A stretch of DNA of 64,000 nucleotides, taken from Coprinellus micaceus. Lineage: Eukaryota > Basidiomycota > Agaricomycetes > Agaricales > Psathyrellaceae. The stretch covers positions 2,852,001 through 2,916,000 of the forward strand of contig OX596339.1 of assembly GCA_951394405.1 (NCBI GenBank), read 5' to 3'. The number at the start of each line of letters is the position of its first letter. The first letter of the stretch is position 1. Of this stretch, positions 22,906 to 34,510 are shown piece by piece. The notes under the pieces were generated by a model. That model was not told the origin of the DNA and did not search any database. It was given only the letters and a program-made list of their open reading frames with translations. The position numbers and the translations under genes were made by a program.

Positions 22906-25256
22906 GATGCCGCCCTACGGCTCTGGAACCCTTCTCGATTCATGTGGGAACCTGAGCTCTGAGCTGCTGTCAACTCAGGAAGGGGTTCGTGGTTCAGTGA
23001 TGAAAACATTGTTCACACTCCATGCTGATGTTTCACCAGACGACAGCGTTCTCTCAACGTCAAATGTGCCGGAAGTCGGATCGATGGGGTCGGGCCTCGT
23101 GGATGTGGCGATGGAGGGCATCGACATAGAAGTGGGTAGTTCACCAGACAAAGGGAGACCAGGGCGGGTTGAAGGTGAGCCAACGTTATGTCAGTGCAAG
23201 GGACGATGGCACTAATACAGTTTCCTCGGCAATGCAAAAGCAGGAAGCGCAAGCGGAGTGTCCACGTAGTTGAAAAGGAGACTGAATCCGACGAATCGAG
23301 CGACAGGAGGAGTTCTGCAGCATCTACTCTGGGTTGCCTAACGCTGATTGTACGGCTTATCTCGAACATTTCACCTTCCTCTTCACCCCGCAAACCACAA
23401 AAAGGCTATTGGAGGCCGAAGTGGAGCAACTTGCTCGGGAGGTACAGGCGTGTCCACAGTCGACGGCACCCCAAGGCCTTGACGTCCTCATGGAAGATGT
23501 CGCTGTTACCAAATGAGACGTTGAAACAACCCCAGGTGGCCCCAACACCCCCAACGAGAGTGAACTCGCTCTTGGACCGTATCACACGAATCGAGCCAAC
23601 GCTTGACCTTGTTGCCCGAAAAGGTCGGGGCGCTGTGGTGGAGGGACGATGATGCAGGATTTAGAGGCGGTTGGACCACGACTTATCGCATGTGGCCAGA
23701 GAGGCGCTTTGAGGGAAGTCCCAGGTCAAAACAATGGGCGAACGGTTGGCTTTACTCGTGCAGGAACACAGGGACGTCTTTCGGTTGAAGACTGCGAGTT
23801 TCTTATTCAAATCTTTGAACTTCTCTCCCCACCCCAAGAGCCCCGAAGCCACAGCCCACCAGGACAAGAAGTCTCGTCAAATATTGTCAGGAAAGGGTCT
23901 GGAGGACGGGCGACCAGGATCGAAGGCTATAGTGGTTTCTATTCGTGTTGGAGGAAGAGTTAGGGGAGGAGATCGTGACAATGGACCACACATGGAAGGT
24001 GATCTCCCACTTCAAGTCGCATCATGGAGCCACCCAGAGCGCGCCATCGACCAAAGGACCGCCTCAACCTTCCGAATGGAACTGTCCTCGCCGACGGATG
24101 TTGCTGTTGCCGGGAAGTCAGGGATAGGTTGGGCGAAGTATCTGAAGATGCAGAGAACGGCCCAAGCATACGCTGCTTCACCATCCTCACCCGCGCAGAA
24201 TCGTTACCATCGAGTCTCGCGTGATGATCTAGATGTGTTTCTACCCATTCGAGAATCAACTCCCGCGAGGCTCAGGGCAACCCAGGAGGACGGTCGGTAT
24301 GGGGAGGGCGTCATCCGGGCACTTTCCGGCGTATCAAGCGGCGCAGTCCCCGCTCGATCACTCGCTCGCCGTTCTTTTTGAATCATCGGATGGTGTACAG
24401 GTCTTGGGATGGTTACGGCGGACTTATCGAGAGACTGTGCAAACTCCCCGATTGGGAGGGGATGTCACTTCTGGACTTCTGCCTCGACGCTCCGTACGGT
24501 GATAGGCCAACTTGAACCCATCACATTCCTCCCACCGCCACTTGTACTGCTCGATGGCCGTATCGCCCGCCAATGTATGAGTCCGGGGGAAATTCTAACA
24601 GGATAGTACCCTGGCGGGTTAGTTGAAGAGCACTGGGGTTCGAATCCTCCTTCCGAGTATTTACGAATGGTGCACGACAAGCATACATTCGATTCACGAC
24701 GGTGATCCCGCTCCGGATCCCGGAACCCTCAACCAATTCCGAGTGAGTTCCATACCGACTCTAGAAATGTTTATAGCACTTACCTGCCCTTGGCTTTGTG
24801 AAAGACGGGATGATGGTGCGTGCCATGCCTTCTCCGTCCCGTCGAGCCGAGTACTCGGCGTATATTCACGGTTCCTGCAGAGCCCTCGAGCCTGAATCCC
24901 TACGAACTCGAAGTCACAACTCCCGATGTCAATAGCATGCATGAAGGGGTCCGAACTTCATGTTATTCGGTTGAGGGCTTTAACTTGAAGGGTCTGGGTC
25001 GGGCGGGTGTCCAAGGCAACGGTCCGCACTGGGCAATGCCAGCAGCAAGGTACTGCAGGGTACTGCCGTCCCCCAACGTCACCGGCTCGGCTTCCACTGA
25101 CGTCTCTCCATCCCCACTTGAGTTCGCTTCATATAAGTAACCCCACGAGCGGCTTTCACCTTCCACAGTCATCCCGCCTTTCACTCTCTTTCCATCACAT
25201 ACGCGAACTTGAAGCCTGCTGCCTGCTTCGGTGCACTGTCCAGTTCTACCATCTCC
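22906..25256. other. Gene-poor stretch with coding-like fragments
   Basis: Plus-strand frames around 23040-23170 (STSNVPEVGSMGSGLVDVAM), 23220-23330 (a basic KSRKRKRSVHVVEKETESDE stretch) and 23334-23516 (AYLEHFTFLFTPQTTKRLLE followed by EAEVEQLAREVQ) look coding and may continue the relic to the left or form a second gene. A tRNA-like B-box sequence (GGTTCGAATCC) lies near 24646 but does not fold into a tRNA. No complete model was possible. Confidence 0.3.
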
Positions 25257-26127
25257 ATGACAAAGCTCACATCCCCCCTCCTCGTTGCGGCGCATCTCCA
25301 CAACTCCACCACGACGCGCCGTGGCACCTGTACGCATACCTCCAAAAGCCGTGATTCGACGGCCCGTACGGCCCACCCTAGCAGCTCATGGGGGGTTTCG
25401 AGAGGCGTCCTTCAAGTTACCTCTACGCCCACACCACAGGCTCGTGGTTCCACCTCAACAATGAGGCAGGTCGAAATGAGGCCAGCGGCACCCACAGGGG
25501 GTCTCGACATAGCACCGGGTTTTGTGTTCGTCGAGGGCACCACCCAGTCACGCAGTGGGTATCGTCCTATCGCATGCTTCAGGCATCTGCTTGCTCACAC
25601 CGTTCATGCTTTCACCAGAGACCCGTCCCAAAGTGCGAATCCCTTTGGCTCCCATGCCCGAAGACGTTACAGATTTCTCAGCCTCGCCGTCCTCCAGCCC
25701 CGTACCCTCAACCACGAGATATCAGGAAATTGTTCAAGCTTCTCGAGAAGGCATCGAGAAGGTCAGTTCCAAGAATGCCAAAGTCAAGGCGCGCAGTAGC
25801 AAACTGGAGAAGCGGATCCTTCAATTGGAGCTGCTCGCCAGCGGATTCAAGGAGAAGGTGGATGGAGTGGCGAAGGAGTTTGGCCTTCTGAGTGAGGAGT
25901 TATCCCAATACTCCGAAGAGTTCGAGGGATTAGAGACCGACTATCTCGATGCGTTGGCGTCTCTCGAGGAGGAGAAATCCACCGTCATGGACTATGTTGG
26001 GAAACTGAGGAATGCGGAGATTGAGATTACCCTTCTCTATCGTAGCCTTCCCGAAGGTGCCGGGGATGTTCTTCTCGGATACTCGCAAGCCAAGTCGCTC
26101 GAACCGATTTACGAGAGGTACGCTTAG
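25257..26127 (+). CDS. Hypothetical coiled-coil protein
   Basis: Not recognised. Two exons, 25257-25554 and 25619-26127, join in frame with a GTGGGT donor and an ACCAG acceptor to give 268 residues. Residues 1-85 are Ser/Thr/Arg-rich and probably disordered. The junction yields a conserved-looking block (TRPKVRIPLAPMPEDVTDFS). From about residue 125 to the end, heptad repeats predict a long parallel coiled coil (VKARSSKLEKRILQLELLAS, then LSQYSEEFEGLETDYLDALA). This is the typical layout of small fungal structural or adaptor proteins; many such proteins of unknown role occur near Agaricomycete transposons. No enzymatic motif was seen. Confidence 0.62.
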
Positions 26128-26525
26128 TATTTACCGGCACAGGCGCAGCATCTTCTTCCCTTCCCTCTATTGTGGTTGTGTTTGTCCTTTCGATCTACCA
26201 TAGAGTATATATAGCTATAATGGAAACACCCCTGTTCTGATCGTATATGTTGGCTGTGTGTATGGAGTCGGCGAGCAGCCGACCGCCTACAATGTACGGG
26301 CGTTAATTGATAACGACTCTTCAGCCTGGCGATCAGTACGATTTGATGGCCTCTCTGGGTGGCGGTGTTTGCCAGCGCTTGTCGGGATCACTGCGACGGT
26401 GGCTGACCCTCCTGGCAGTTCCACAGCCAACTACACAGGCTTAAGAGCACTTTCCCCGTCCAAAGCAAGGAGTACTTTGCTAGTCTGTCTTTACCTGTCA
26501 TAAGCCCTCTTTTCTTCACATCTTC
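26128..26525. other. Upstream region of the Plavaka transposase
   Basis: These 398 bp lie between the coiled-coil gene and the transposase start. A TATATATAGCTATA stretch at about 26205-26218 is AT-rich. I looked for terminal inverted repeats matching the region after 31101 and found none by eye. Confidence 0.4.
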
Positions 26526-29500
26526 ATGTCTGGCAACACTCGACTCGATTTGAAGCGCTCATGCTCATCCCTCTCCAGCGACAACGTCTGCGCAGCTTGC
26601 AACAATACATTCTCGGCACCTCATATTCTGGCTAAGCACCAAAAGTCCTGTTCCCAAACAATTGAACGGCTCCGGACATTGAGAAAACATGCCGAAGAAC
26701 TGGAGCGAGCTCGGAAGAGACAACGCACTCAATCACCCGAGGCTGAAATCACACCAACCCAAGATGATTTGTCTAGTAGCAGACAAACTACTAACGCTGA
26801 AGGCAGCAAAGAGGGGCGTAACACTGGAGCTAGGGTGAGTTGTCACCATTGTACTTCGGCCAATGGGCCCTCCGGGATAATGACTTGGGTCTAACATGCG
26901 TGGCAGACGCCAAGTGTACCAGCCTCAGGCGAACCGCGCGACCCATGGGATTCATTTCGACTGAAGAAAAGTTATCGCGGCACACAAGTATCAGAGACCG
27001 ATCCCGACACTTTCATCACCTCCCTCGATATGTACGATTCCACAAATCACTTGGAGGCGGCGGATGCGGAGGCGGCGGAGGTTGCAGAGGCGAAGGCGGG
27101 GAAAGCGGCAGAGGGAAAAGCGGGGAAAGCGGCAGAGCCGAAGGCGGAGAAAGCAGTCTCACCGGAATCCAAAGACGCCAAACTCCTGGCCCCCTTCCCC
27201 AACATCTCATCTTTTGAGCTTGGGGAATGGTTCTACGGGCAGGGGAGCCAAAAATCAATAAAGGATTTCAAGGCCCTGGTCAGGATACTAACGAGTCCGA
27301 CGTTTTCGCTCGACGACATCCGCAAGACCAAGTGGACGGGTGTATTCCAGGACCTGGGGAAAAACAAGGAAGATATCAGCCCGAAGAAGTCACAGTGGGT
27401 CGACGATTCGGGCTGGAAGACAACGGAGGTGAAGGTTGACGTTCCCGTTCATCACAAGATGTTGCAGGGTCGGGGTGTGGAGAGTCACGTCGTCGGCACA
27501 CTGCACCATCGGAGCATTGTTTCAATTCTCGAGGAGAGGGTTCGAAATGCGCCAAACTTGCAGTTCCTGCACTTTGATGGCCACGAACTTCTGTGGAAGC
27601 CCGACGCGGCGGCTGATTCGCCAGAGTTCAGGGTCATTTCCGAGCTCTACAACTCGGACGCGTTCTTGGAGGCACAGCGCGAGATCAGGGACAACCCACC
27701 GGCAAAAATCAAGGACTGTACTCTACCAAGAGTGCTTGTTGGCCTTCAGTTCTGGTCGGACGCAACCCACCTCTCGACCTTCTCCACTTCAAAGCTCTGG
27801 CCTCTTTACATGGTCATCGGGAACGAGAGCAAGCACCGGAGAGCAAATGGAGATTCTTGCTATCAGGTAGCGTATTTCGACTCTGTAAGCACCATCTCTC
27901 ATGAATGTAAACCTGCTTGAATGGTCTCATGTGCGCATTTCAGATATCTGATGACTTCAAAGACTACCTTTCTGCGAGGACCGGAGGAAAAATCCCCCCG
28001 AACCTAATGTCCCACTTAAATCGAGAATGCTACCATGCACAGTGGTTTATCATCCTCGATGACGAACTTTTGGAAGCCATCTCAGAGGGGGTCGTTATCG
28101 TGTGCAGCGACGGCGTGAAGCGCCGCTTCTTTATTAGAATATTCACGTACTCCTCTGACTATCCGGAGCGGTTAGTCACGTTCCCTATCTTCACGCATAA
28201 CGCTTGCTTAGCTGGTGGTCTCACAGGGTTTTAATCGCCACCATAAAGTCTCGCGGAGAATGCCCCTGTGTCCGCTGCCTCACTAATAAGCAACACCTTG
28301 ACCAAACGGGGACTGCAGAGGATACGAACTTTAGGAAAGCCAATCCTCGAGTCGACAACCTCGAACGGCGGAAGAATGTTACTGACGCGATTGCTGTCAT
28401 TCGCAAAGGCAACGCCGTCAGCGGGAATCCGGTCCTACGCGTTCTGCGCAACTCAAATGCCCCTACCATTGTAGGTGACCCTTAGTACCTCTGCCCTTTG
28501 TCTCAGGTTTAACTCACCGACATACTCAGAACTCTTTCTCAGAACGCTTGGGGGCGACAGGTTTCGACATCTTCTCCACGCTGGTCGTGGATCTTCTGCA
28601 CGAGTACGAGATTGGGGTTTTCAAGGCCCTGTTCTTGCATCTCCTTCGTATCCTTGAGGCATGTATGACAGGGTCAGTTCTTGTCCATCGTCTCAACAAA
28701 AGGTGAATTTTATCCCATTTTTTTTGGTGTTATTCTCACACAGATGGGATAGGTACCGAGACACCCCTACCTTCAACCAGACTATCAGGAAGTTCTCGTC
28801 AAATGTTTCGGAATTGAAAAGGCGTGCTGCTCGCGACTATGAAGACGTCCTCCAGGTAAGTCTCTGGTGAAAATTCGAAACAATTGAAACGGGCAGCTGA
28901 CGACCGCAGTGTGCTATCCCATCATTCCGCGGCCTTTTCCCCGAGCCACTCGACGACCTCATCTCGAAGCTCCTCTACATCAATGCCCGATGGCATGCTT
29001 TGGCCAAGCTAAGAGTTCAAACGGATGCGACGATTGCTCTGTTGGAACAAGCCACCACTCAATTAGGAGAAGCGTTTCGCGAGTTCATCCGTGTCGCGGA
29101 TACCATCAGCACTGTCGAACTACAAAGGGAGGCCAACCAAAGGGCGAAGGCAGCAACTACCGCCAGCAGCAAGAAGACTCAAATGAAGCCTGGGAAGAAG
29201 CCTGCAGCGAAGCCCCGGGCCTCTGGAACCCGGAAGCGTACCAAGAAACCCCAGTCGCAACCTGAGCCCCGCCCTGATTCCGGGCCTCTGACCCCTCAGA
29301 TCGCCGAGCCAGCCGTTGAAGATGCGACCCCGTTGGCGTTGCCATCCAGTAGTACCTCCGCCCAAGTCAATTCGAACCCTCGGCGACCCAAGAAGATGAA
29401 CATATCGACGCCCAAGTTTCACGCTCTTGGGCACTACCCCGCAGTGATTAGGTTTGTTGGCCCCACAGACCTCTATTCTACTGAATGGGTGAGTTCTATA

Positions 29501-31101
29501 TACGACGGATCGGAGCATGTGATACTCACTGTCTCTTTCACAGGGCGAGAGCTTCCATCGGTCCCCGAAAGCCTGGTTTAAGTCCACATCCAAAAAGTTC
29601 ATTCGAAAAGAGCTATCGATGCACGAGCGTAGGCGTGTGCGCCTGAAGCGAGCCAAATACCGACTGATGACAAGGGGACAGTCGGCAAAAGCTCAAGACC
29701 TAAGAGAGCAACATCTCGCCTCAAGGAATCCCGATATTCACCACTACATTGGCACCTCTAAGAGCGCGCCGGTCTACCTCTCTCAGTTCACTTCCACTGG
29801 AAACCTGTCAAAGGACGTGGCATGCCAGGTAATTATTGATCCTCCCCCAGTCGGTCCATCAACACTCACCCGGAACATCCAGTTCTTTGTTCAGAACCTG
29901 AAGGAACATGCACTCCCTCGATTCCTTCGTGCAATGGACCAGGAACTGGACGACGCGACAACTCGAGAAGTGCTTCAATACCTCGACTCGTCTAACGTCG
30001 TCTTCAAAGATGAGCGAATATACACGCACAAGATAATGCGCATCAAGTATACGGGTTACGACACTCGAAGGAATGAGGACATCATTCATCTCGACTCCGA
30101 CCAGTGCAACGTGATGCTTCTCAATACGGGCTACTCCCCAGAGTCTTCAAGCCATCGTTTCTTGTACGGCAAGGTCATCGGCGTGTTCCATGCCCAGGTG
30201 GGCTTTGTCGACGATATAGGACGTCGTGGGGCTGAGTATTTTTACCATCACATGGAATTCCTTTGGGTTCGATGGTATAGTGTCCACCCTGCCTCGGGTG
30301 ACATGGAGCTCGACGAAGCAAAACTACTTCCGATCGACGCGCCGGGGGCCCATGGCTTTGTCGACCCCCTCCGAGTTGTAAGAGCCTGCCACATGATACC
30401 ATCCTTCAAAGATGGGTTGAGGTATCTCAACGGGGAAGGCAAATCCGCGATCGCGAACGACAGCTCGGACTGGGAAGGATACTTCATCAACAGGTACGAC
30501 AATTTTTATTACGCGGCTGATATCATGGAGCCTCATGCTTTCGTACAGGTTTGTGGACCGCGATATGTTCATGAGATATGAGTGGGGCCTGGGAGTGGGC
30601 CATACCTACGCGCACAAGGACGCCGCAAGCGCGAATTTGCAGGCCATTCAGGTGACGCACCCCAGTGAAGCCGGTGCCCGTCAAGTTGGTGGAGCAGGTC
30701 CCCTTGGGGAGGCGCCCGCGGAGGGTGAGGAAGACGCGGAGGGCGAAGAAGACGCTGAGGGCGAAGAAGACGCTGAGGGCGAAGAAGACGCTGAGGGCGA
30801 AGAAGACGCTGAGGGCGAAGAAGACGCTGAGGGCGAAGAAGACGCTGAGGGCGAAGAAGACGCTGAGGGCGAAGAAGACTTCGATGAGGACGATTACGAA
30901 CGCTACTCGGATGGCGAGGACTACGATGACCAACGCTACGCCGACGATGAGGATGACGCTGATGGCGAAGGAGACGCCGATGGCGAAGACTTCGATGAGG
31001 ACGATTACGAACGCTATTCGGATGAAGAGTACTACGATGACCGACGCTACGCCGACGATGAAGCTGAAAGGGAGTTTGCACTGTTTGGCACGTGGTGCTG
31101 A
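26526..31101 (+). CDS. Plavaka-type DDE transposase, apparently intact
   Basis: This is a transposase of the Plavaka group (CACTA-like cut-and-paste DNA transposons of fungi). Exons join in frame across at least eight introns. It starts with a C2H2-type finger (CAACNNTFSAPHILAKHQKSC), then a charged segment with Lys/Ala/Glu repeats (27060-27170). The core follows: EWFYGQGSQKSI, LQFWSDATHLSTFSTSKLWP with the presumed first catalytic Asp, VIGNESKH, FTYSSDYPERV with the second Asp, the CPCVRCL knuckle, and LLHEYEIGVFKALFLHLLRI with the presumed Glu. Further on come a Lys/Pro-rich linker and ECYHAQW/STEWGESFHR-type blocks. The C-terminus is extremely acidic: nine 18-bp repeats encoding AEGEED and a duplicated FDEDDYERYSD module. 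No stop or frameshift was found, so it may be active or recently active. Assignment of the DDE residues is from family knowledge. Confidence 0.88.
26526..31101 (+). mobile_element. Plavaka-family DNA transposon (element ends not defined)
   Basis: The intact transposase defines the core of a class II element. Terminal inverted repeats and target-site duplications could not be located by eye, so only the coding span is marked. Neighbouring unknown genes at 25257 and 31746 may lie inside or outside the element. Confidence 0.6.
30718..30882 (+). repeat. 18-bp tandem repeat encoding AEGEED, nine copies
   Basis: The unit GCTGAGGGCGAAGAAGAC repeats head to tail; the first copies differ slightly and the inner ones are identical at the nucleotide level. 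It lies in the acidic tail of the transposase. Near-perfect identity suggests recent slippage. A further duplicated module (FDEDDYERYSD) follows at about 30880-31060. Confidence 0.9.
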
Positions 31102-31745
31102 ACCACGGCATCCTCCACCTGCTATGGATGCCCGGTCGAAAAGAAGGAGAGGAGAAGCCTGCCATGTTCCATGGCGTCAAGTAGTAGAATCTCCCCTCGC
31201 CCACCAAAATTAGGGACCACAGCTCTTCGAATTTCCGAGCTGGCCGACGATAGCGCTATACGAGCACTGAGTCTCCCTATCAACGGAAGCCATTCCGACA
31301 CCCCTCAGGCCTCGAAGCTCATTTAGAGTGGTGTCCCATCGGTGGAGTAGCCCCTGTCCCTGGCGTTGTCAGCGCCCTCCGCGAGCTGTTTGAGCCAGGA
31401 GAATTCAAAGTTGTCGAACTTAGGGTTGGCGAGTTGCACTTCCGTCTGTGTCGCTGGATCTGTACTACTGCTCGCCTTTCTACCTGCAGGTTCAGCGACG
31501 TGGTCTGATCCAGGTATCAAAGTTCCAAGACGGGTGGAATGAAGGTGTTTGTATTCTCTACCAAACGACATGCAATTCACGCTGCTCCAGTCTTGCACGG
31601 TGCACATGCTTCCGGGTTGCGCACCCGACTACGATGGCGACTGACCGGCCCTCGGGTCGTGGGCGTCGGCCTACAATGCTTCGGTCAGATGATTACACGC
31701 CCAATATCCGTAGTCCAGCCAGCTGACCTTTCCTTCACCTACTAG
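31102..31745. other. Region downstream of the transposase
   Basis: These 644 bp hold the transposase 3' UTR and probably the 5' part of the next gene. A minus-strand frame at 31323-31607 ends with coding-like sequence (NPKFDNFEFSWLKQLAEGAD), but no model was possible. A 6-bp hairpin (CAGCTC / GAGCTG) lies at 31220-31242. Confidence 0.3.
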
Positions 31746-32516
31746 GCTCCTGTCACGCCTCCCACTGCCTCTTACGGTCCTCGGTCTCTCCGCCAATCTC
31801 AGGCTCTCATCAATTCAGCCCAGGCCCTGATGTCGTTTCGACGTATTGACCAAGGACCTCCAATCCCTCCGCCAAACGATCTGCACGTTTCCATGCTATG
31901 CTACTGTCACCGCGCAGCGTTCATCCATCAGGTGACTTCTACTAACGAACCTTTGGGTCAGTGCTTGCTGACGCTGTTTATGTGAGGCCCTCTCGTACAA
32001 TCCTGAGCTCCTCCACCCACATATCACCCTGCTGCTCCAACTTGGTGCACTCCACTCGCCTCACTCGCATTCTCTGACGGACGAGTGCTACCGTATATCG
32101 TTCGTATCTCACAAACCGTCGCGGCCTGCCCTGATGGTCCAAATGTTGCTCGCGGCAGGTATGTTGTAGCGCATTCTTCGACTCTTAAGATTACAGTAAA
32201 GCAAGTGCTGACCTATCGCCGATCCAGCCTTTAAATTTTCGAAGCGAACTCACCGTTGCTGAAAGGAAATTGTTCTGTCCTTAGCAACCACAATTTCTCT
32301 TGCACCTTGCCAACCTCCGAAACCTACAACACCGCGTCCTATACATTCAGGGTCAATTCTGTACACTCTACCCAACGCCCATTCGGATGACTCATAGTCT
32401 CCCTTTCGATCCGCAAGCGGCGTTCTGTCCGAGGTAAGCCTTCCCCCCTTCGATTTACCCCAGTCGTCGGCCTACCCCGCTTTCCCTTCTCCTTTTTCCG
32501 AACTAGGCTTCGATAA
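31746..32516 (+). CDS. Hypothetical protein of a fungal family; start not resolved
   Basis: The exon 31746-31931 begins after a GTAGTC..CTACTAG intron, so the true start is upstream, possibly near 31539. It reads SAQALMSFRRIDQGPPIPPP and LHVSMLCYCHRAAFIHQ. The next exon, 31987-32158, has NPELLHPHITLLLQLGALHS and ECYRISFVSHKP. An exon from 32285 carries LHLANLRNLQHRVLYIQGQF and LPFDPQAAFCP, then a GTAAGC intron leads to a short last exon ending at the TAA at 32516. The phase between 32158 and 32285 does not match, so a small exon or an alternative site is missing from the model. I know this sequence style from unnamed Agaricomycete families; the function is unknown. Confidence 0.5.
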
Positions 32517-34510
32517 TGCCACCCTCGTGGGCTGCCCTCCTCAAGGGTCTCGGTCCATCACATCGTACCGTCGAAGAGTCCGTGTTCAAGCCAAGGCCAG
32601 ACTGACATCCGAATCCCATCGTACAAATTCGTGATACCGATTCGCTATCTGTTACGCACCGTAATCCGCCACCCGTTGCAAATTAGATACTCTCTCTAGT
32701 GCCGTCCGAGATGATATCCAGTAATGCAGATCACGGATTGATTCTCTCTGGTCTCAGTCCTGGCATCGATGCTATGATGTCCCGTCCCTCGCTCTCGTTG
32801 TCCCGGTCGTTGCCTCTTTCTTCAGCCACTTTACACGAGCCAGGGCTCCTGAACGCGCCGAAATGTTTGCTCGTGGGGTAGCGATTCATTGCAGCACAAG
32901 CTGGAGTATGGAAGGTCGACCGCGGTTCAAGATACCGTGAACAGCACTCACCACGGCCACTCGCCAAGTAGCAGTGTGGAAAGGAAACACCAACTAGGGA
33001 ACCATCGACTCCGGGGGCTGTCGGTAACAAGAGGGCCTGGGTAGGGCAGTGTTCGTACTTTGACATGGGGATGTGCTTCCGGGCACGCTAGGAATATTTA
33101 GAGCAAGGACTCGGAGTCATGTCATCAGCTCCGACGCAACCACCTCAAAGAGTTTAGCCTGGATGACCGAGTGCCACAGTGCGTCTACTAAAAGAGTAAC
33201 GTTGAGCAATACCTGGGTCCTGAGCACCATGGATCTGTAGACCCACGGGCCGTTACGTTCCTGGCAACCTCGCTTCTCGCCGACCCGTTGCCGCCAGTGC
33301 GAGCACCAATGGAAGGAATAATGGTGATATAACCATGCTCGCAGGTGGCAACAGATACAAATGTTCCTGTTCCGTGCTTCGCAAAGCGGGTCGGTAACGC
33401 TGAGGGAGGACTTAGCTATCAGTTGAGGCCTGAGGCGAACGTGCAGGAACTCCGAGAACTATCAGATATATCGGAACTGCAAAGGCTATAATATATATAA
33501 GACTGATGGTTCACGGCAAGACTGATGGTCTCCCATCAACGATTGGCAGGATGTTAGTCATTCAGAATCCTTGTATCGATTATAATATTTATCGGCCTTG
33601 GGAATCTTATCAACTCTACAAGGCAATACAAGAGGTGGCCTGGTTTCGTGATGTGGCGATTGTCGCGCTGGGTGGCGGTGGCGGTCGCTGCGCAGAAGAT
33701 GGAGAACGAGGAGAAGACGAGGAAAAGAGTGTCGATAAGAAGGTGGGATGCTTTGGTGTTTTGGGAGAAGTAATGTCCGGAATCGACGAGTTGTCGGATG
33801 TGCTTGATTCCGTCCCGATCTAAGGGTGGGGGGAGAGGTAGATGCAGTTAACCGATGGGCCGAAGCGAGAAGCACGGATCTTGAGTAGATAGGGCCGAAT
33901 GAAAGAATCGGACAGTAGATAAAGTGATATTGGAGAGGGGCCTGCAACGGCCCAAACCAATGACGCTGTTTGCTAGTGGTTTCGGGGTCAAATACCGAGT
34001 GATGTGGCGGCCGGCGGCGCTTCGGAGGGGTGTATGCGCGATATATGCGCTAGATAAGGGGACGCCGCTATCGAGAACTTTTCTACGTATAGTTAGACGA
34101 TCTAGGACGACCTTCAGAAGAATTCAAAAGGTTAGTACTGCAGGACGATGCAAGCCCGATAGAGCAGCCAATCCAAAGTCTACAATTGCTGCCGAGCCTG
34201 ATCAACGGCCTCGGGCGAGGTGTTAGGCGCTCACGGTGGAGGGAGGGGCAGAGAGTGAAGTATCCGTGAAACGATGGAGGATGGATGGAAGTGGGAAGAA
34301 AGAAGGCGTTCCTGGTCGATGAGTACTATATAGATTGTCGTGTTTGGCCAATTACTGGGCACCAAACACGGAGGATGCCGCCGAAGTCCGGCAGGTCGGG
34401 CCGTACCGAGTATGCCGAAATCACACACACAATTGATCCGTCGCGCGGCTTCACTTGTTGCCGGGCGCCCACACAAAATATCCAACCCCACCCTTCTCTC
34501 ATTGTCGGCC
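32517..34510. other. Right edge of accessory block, no supported gene
   Basis: No reading frame here could be supported. The region contains the right copy of the 57-bp repeat (33453-33509) and, immediately after it, a short local duplication of the phrase AAGACTGATGGT (about 33499-33530). The right end is the RMND1 promoter. Confidence 0.4.
33453..33509 (+). repeat. Right copy of a diverged 57-bp direct repeat
   Basis: Aligns ungapped with 6138-6194 in the same orientation (40 of 57 identical by hand count). It lies about 1 kb before the first conserved gene on the right side. Confidence 0.45.

Noticed and set aside
24600..24665. tRNA-like sequence with a perfect B box (GGTTCGAATCC)
   Set aside because: The A-box-like part is too close to allow an anticodon arm, the T stem pairs poorly and no acceptor stem forms. 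At most a tRNA-derived fragment.
30523..31213. Long frames on both strands across the 18-bp repeat (for example a repeated FFALSV on the minus strand)
   Set aside because: These are other-frame readings of the AEGEED repeat in the transposase; an 18-bp unit without stops opens all frames.
32731..33066. 111-codon minus-strand frame
   Set aside because: No coding pattern beyond an open frame, and no recognised family or partner exons.
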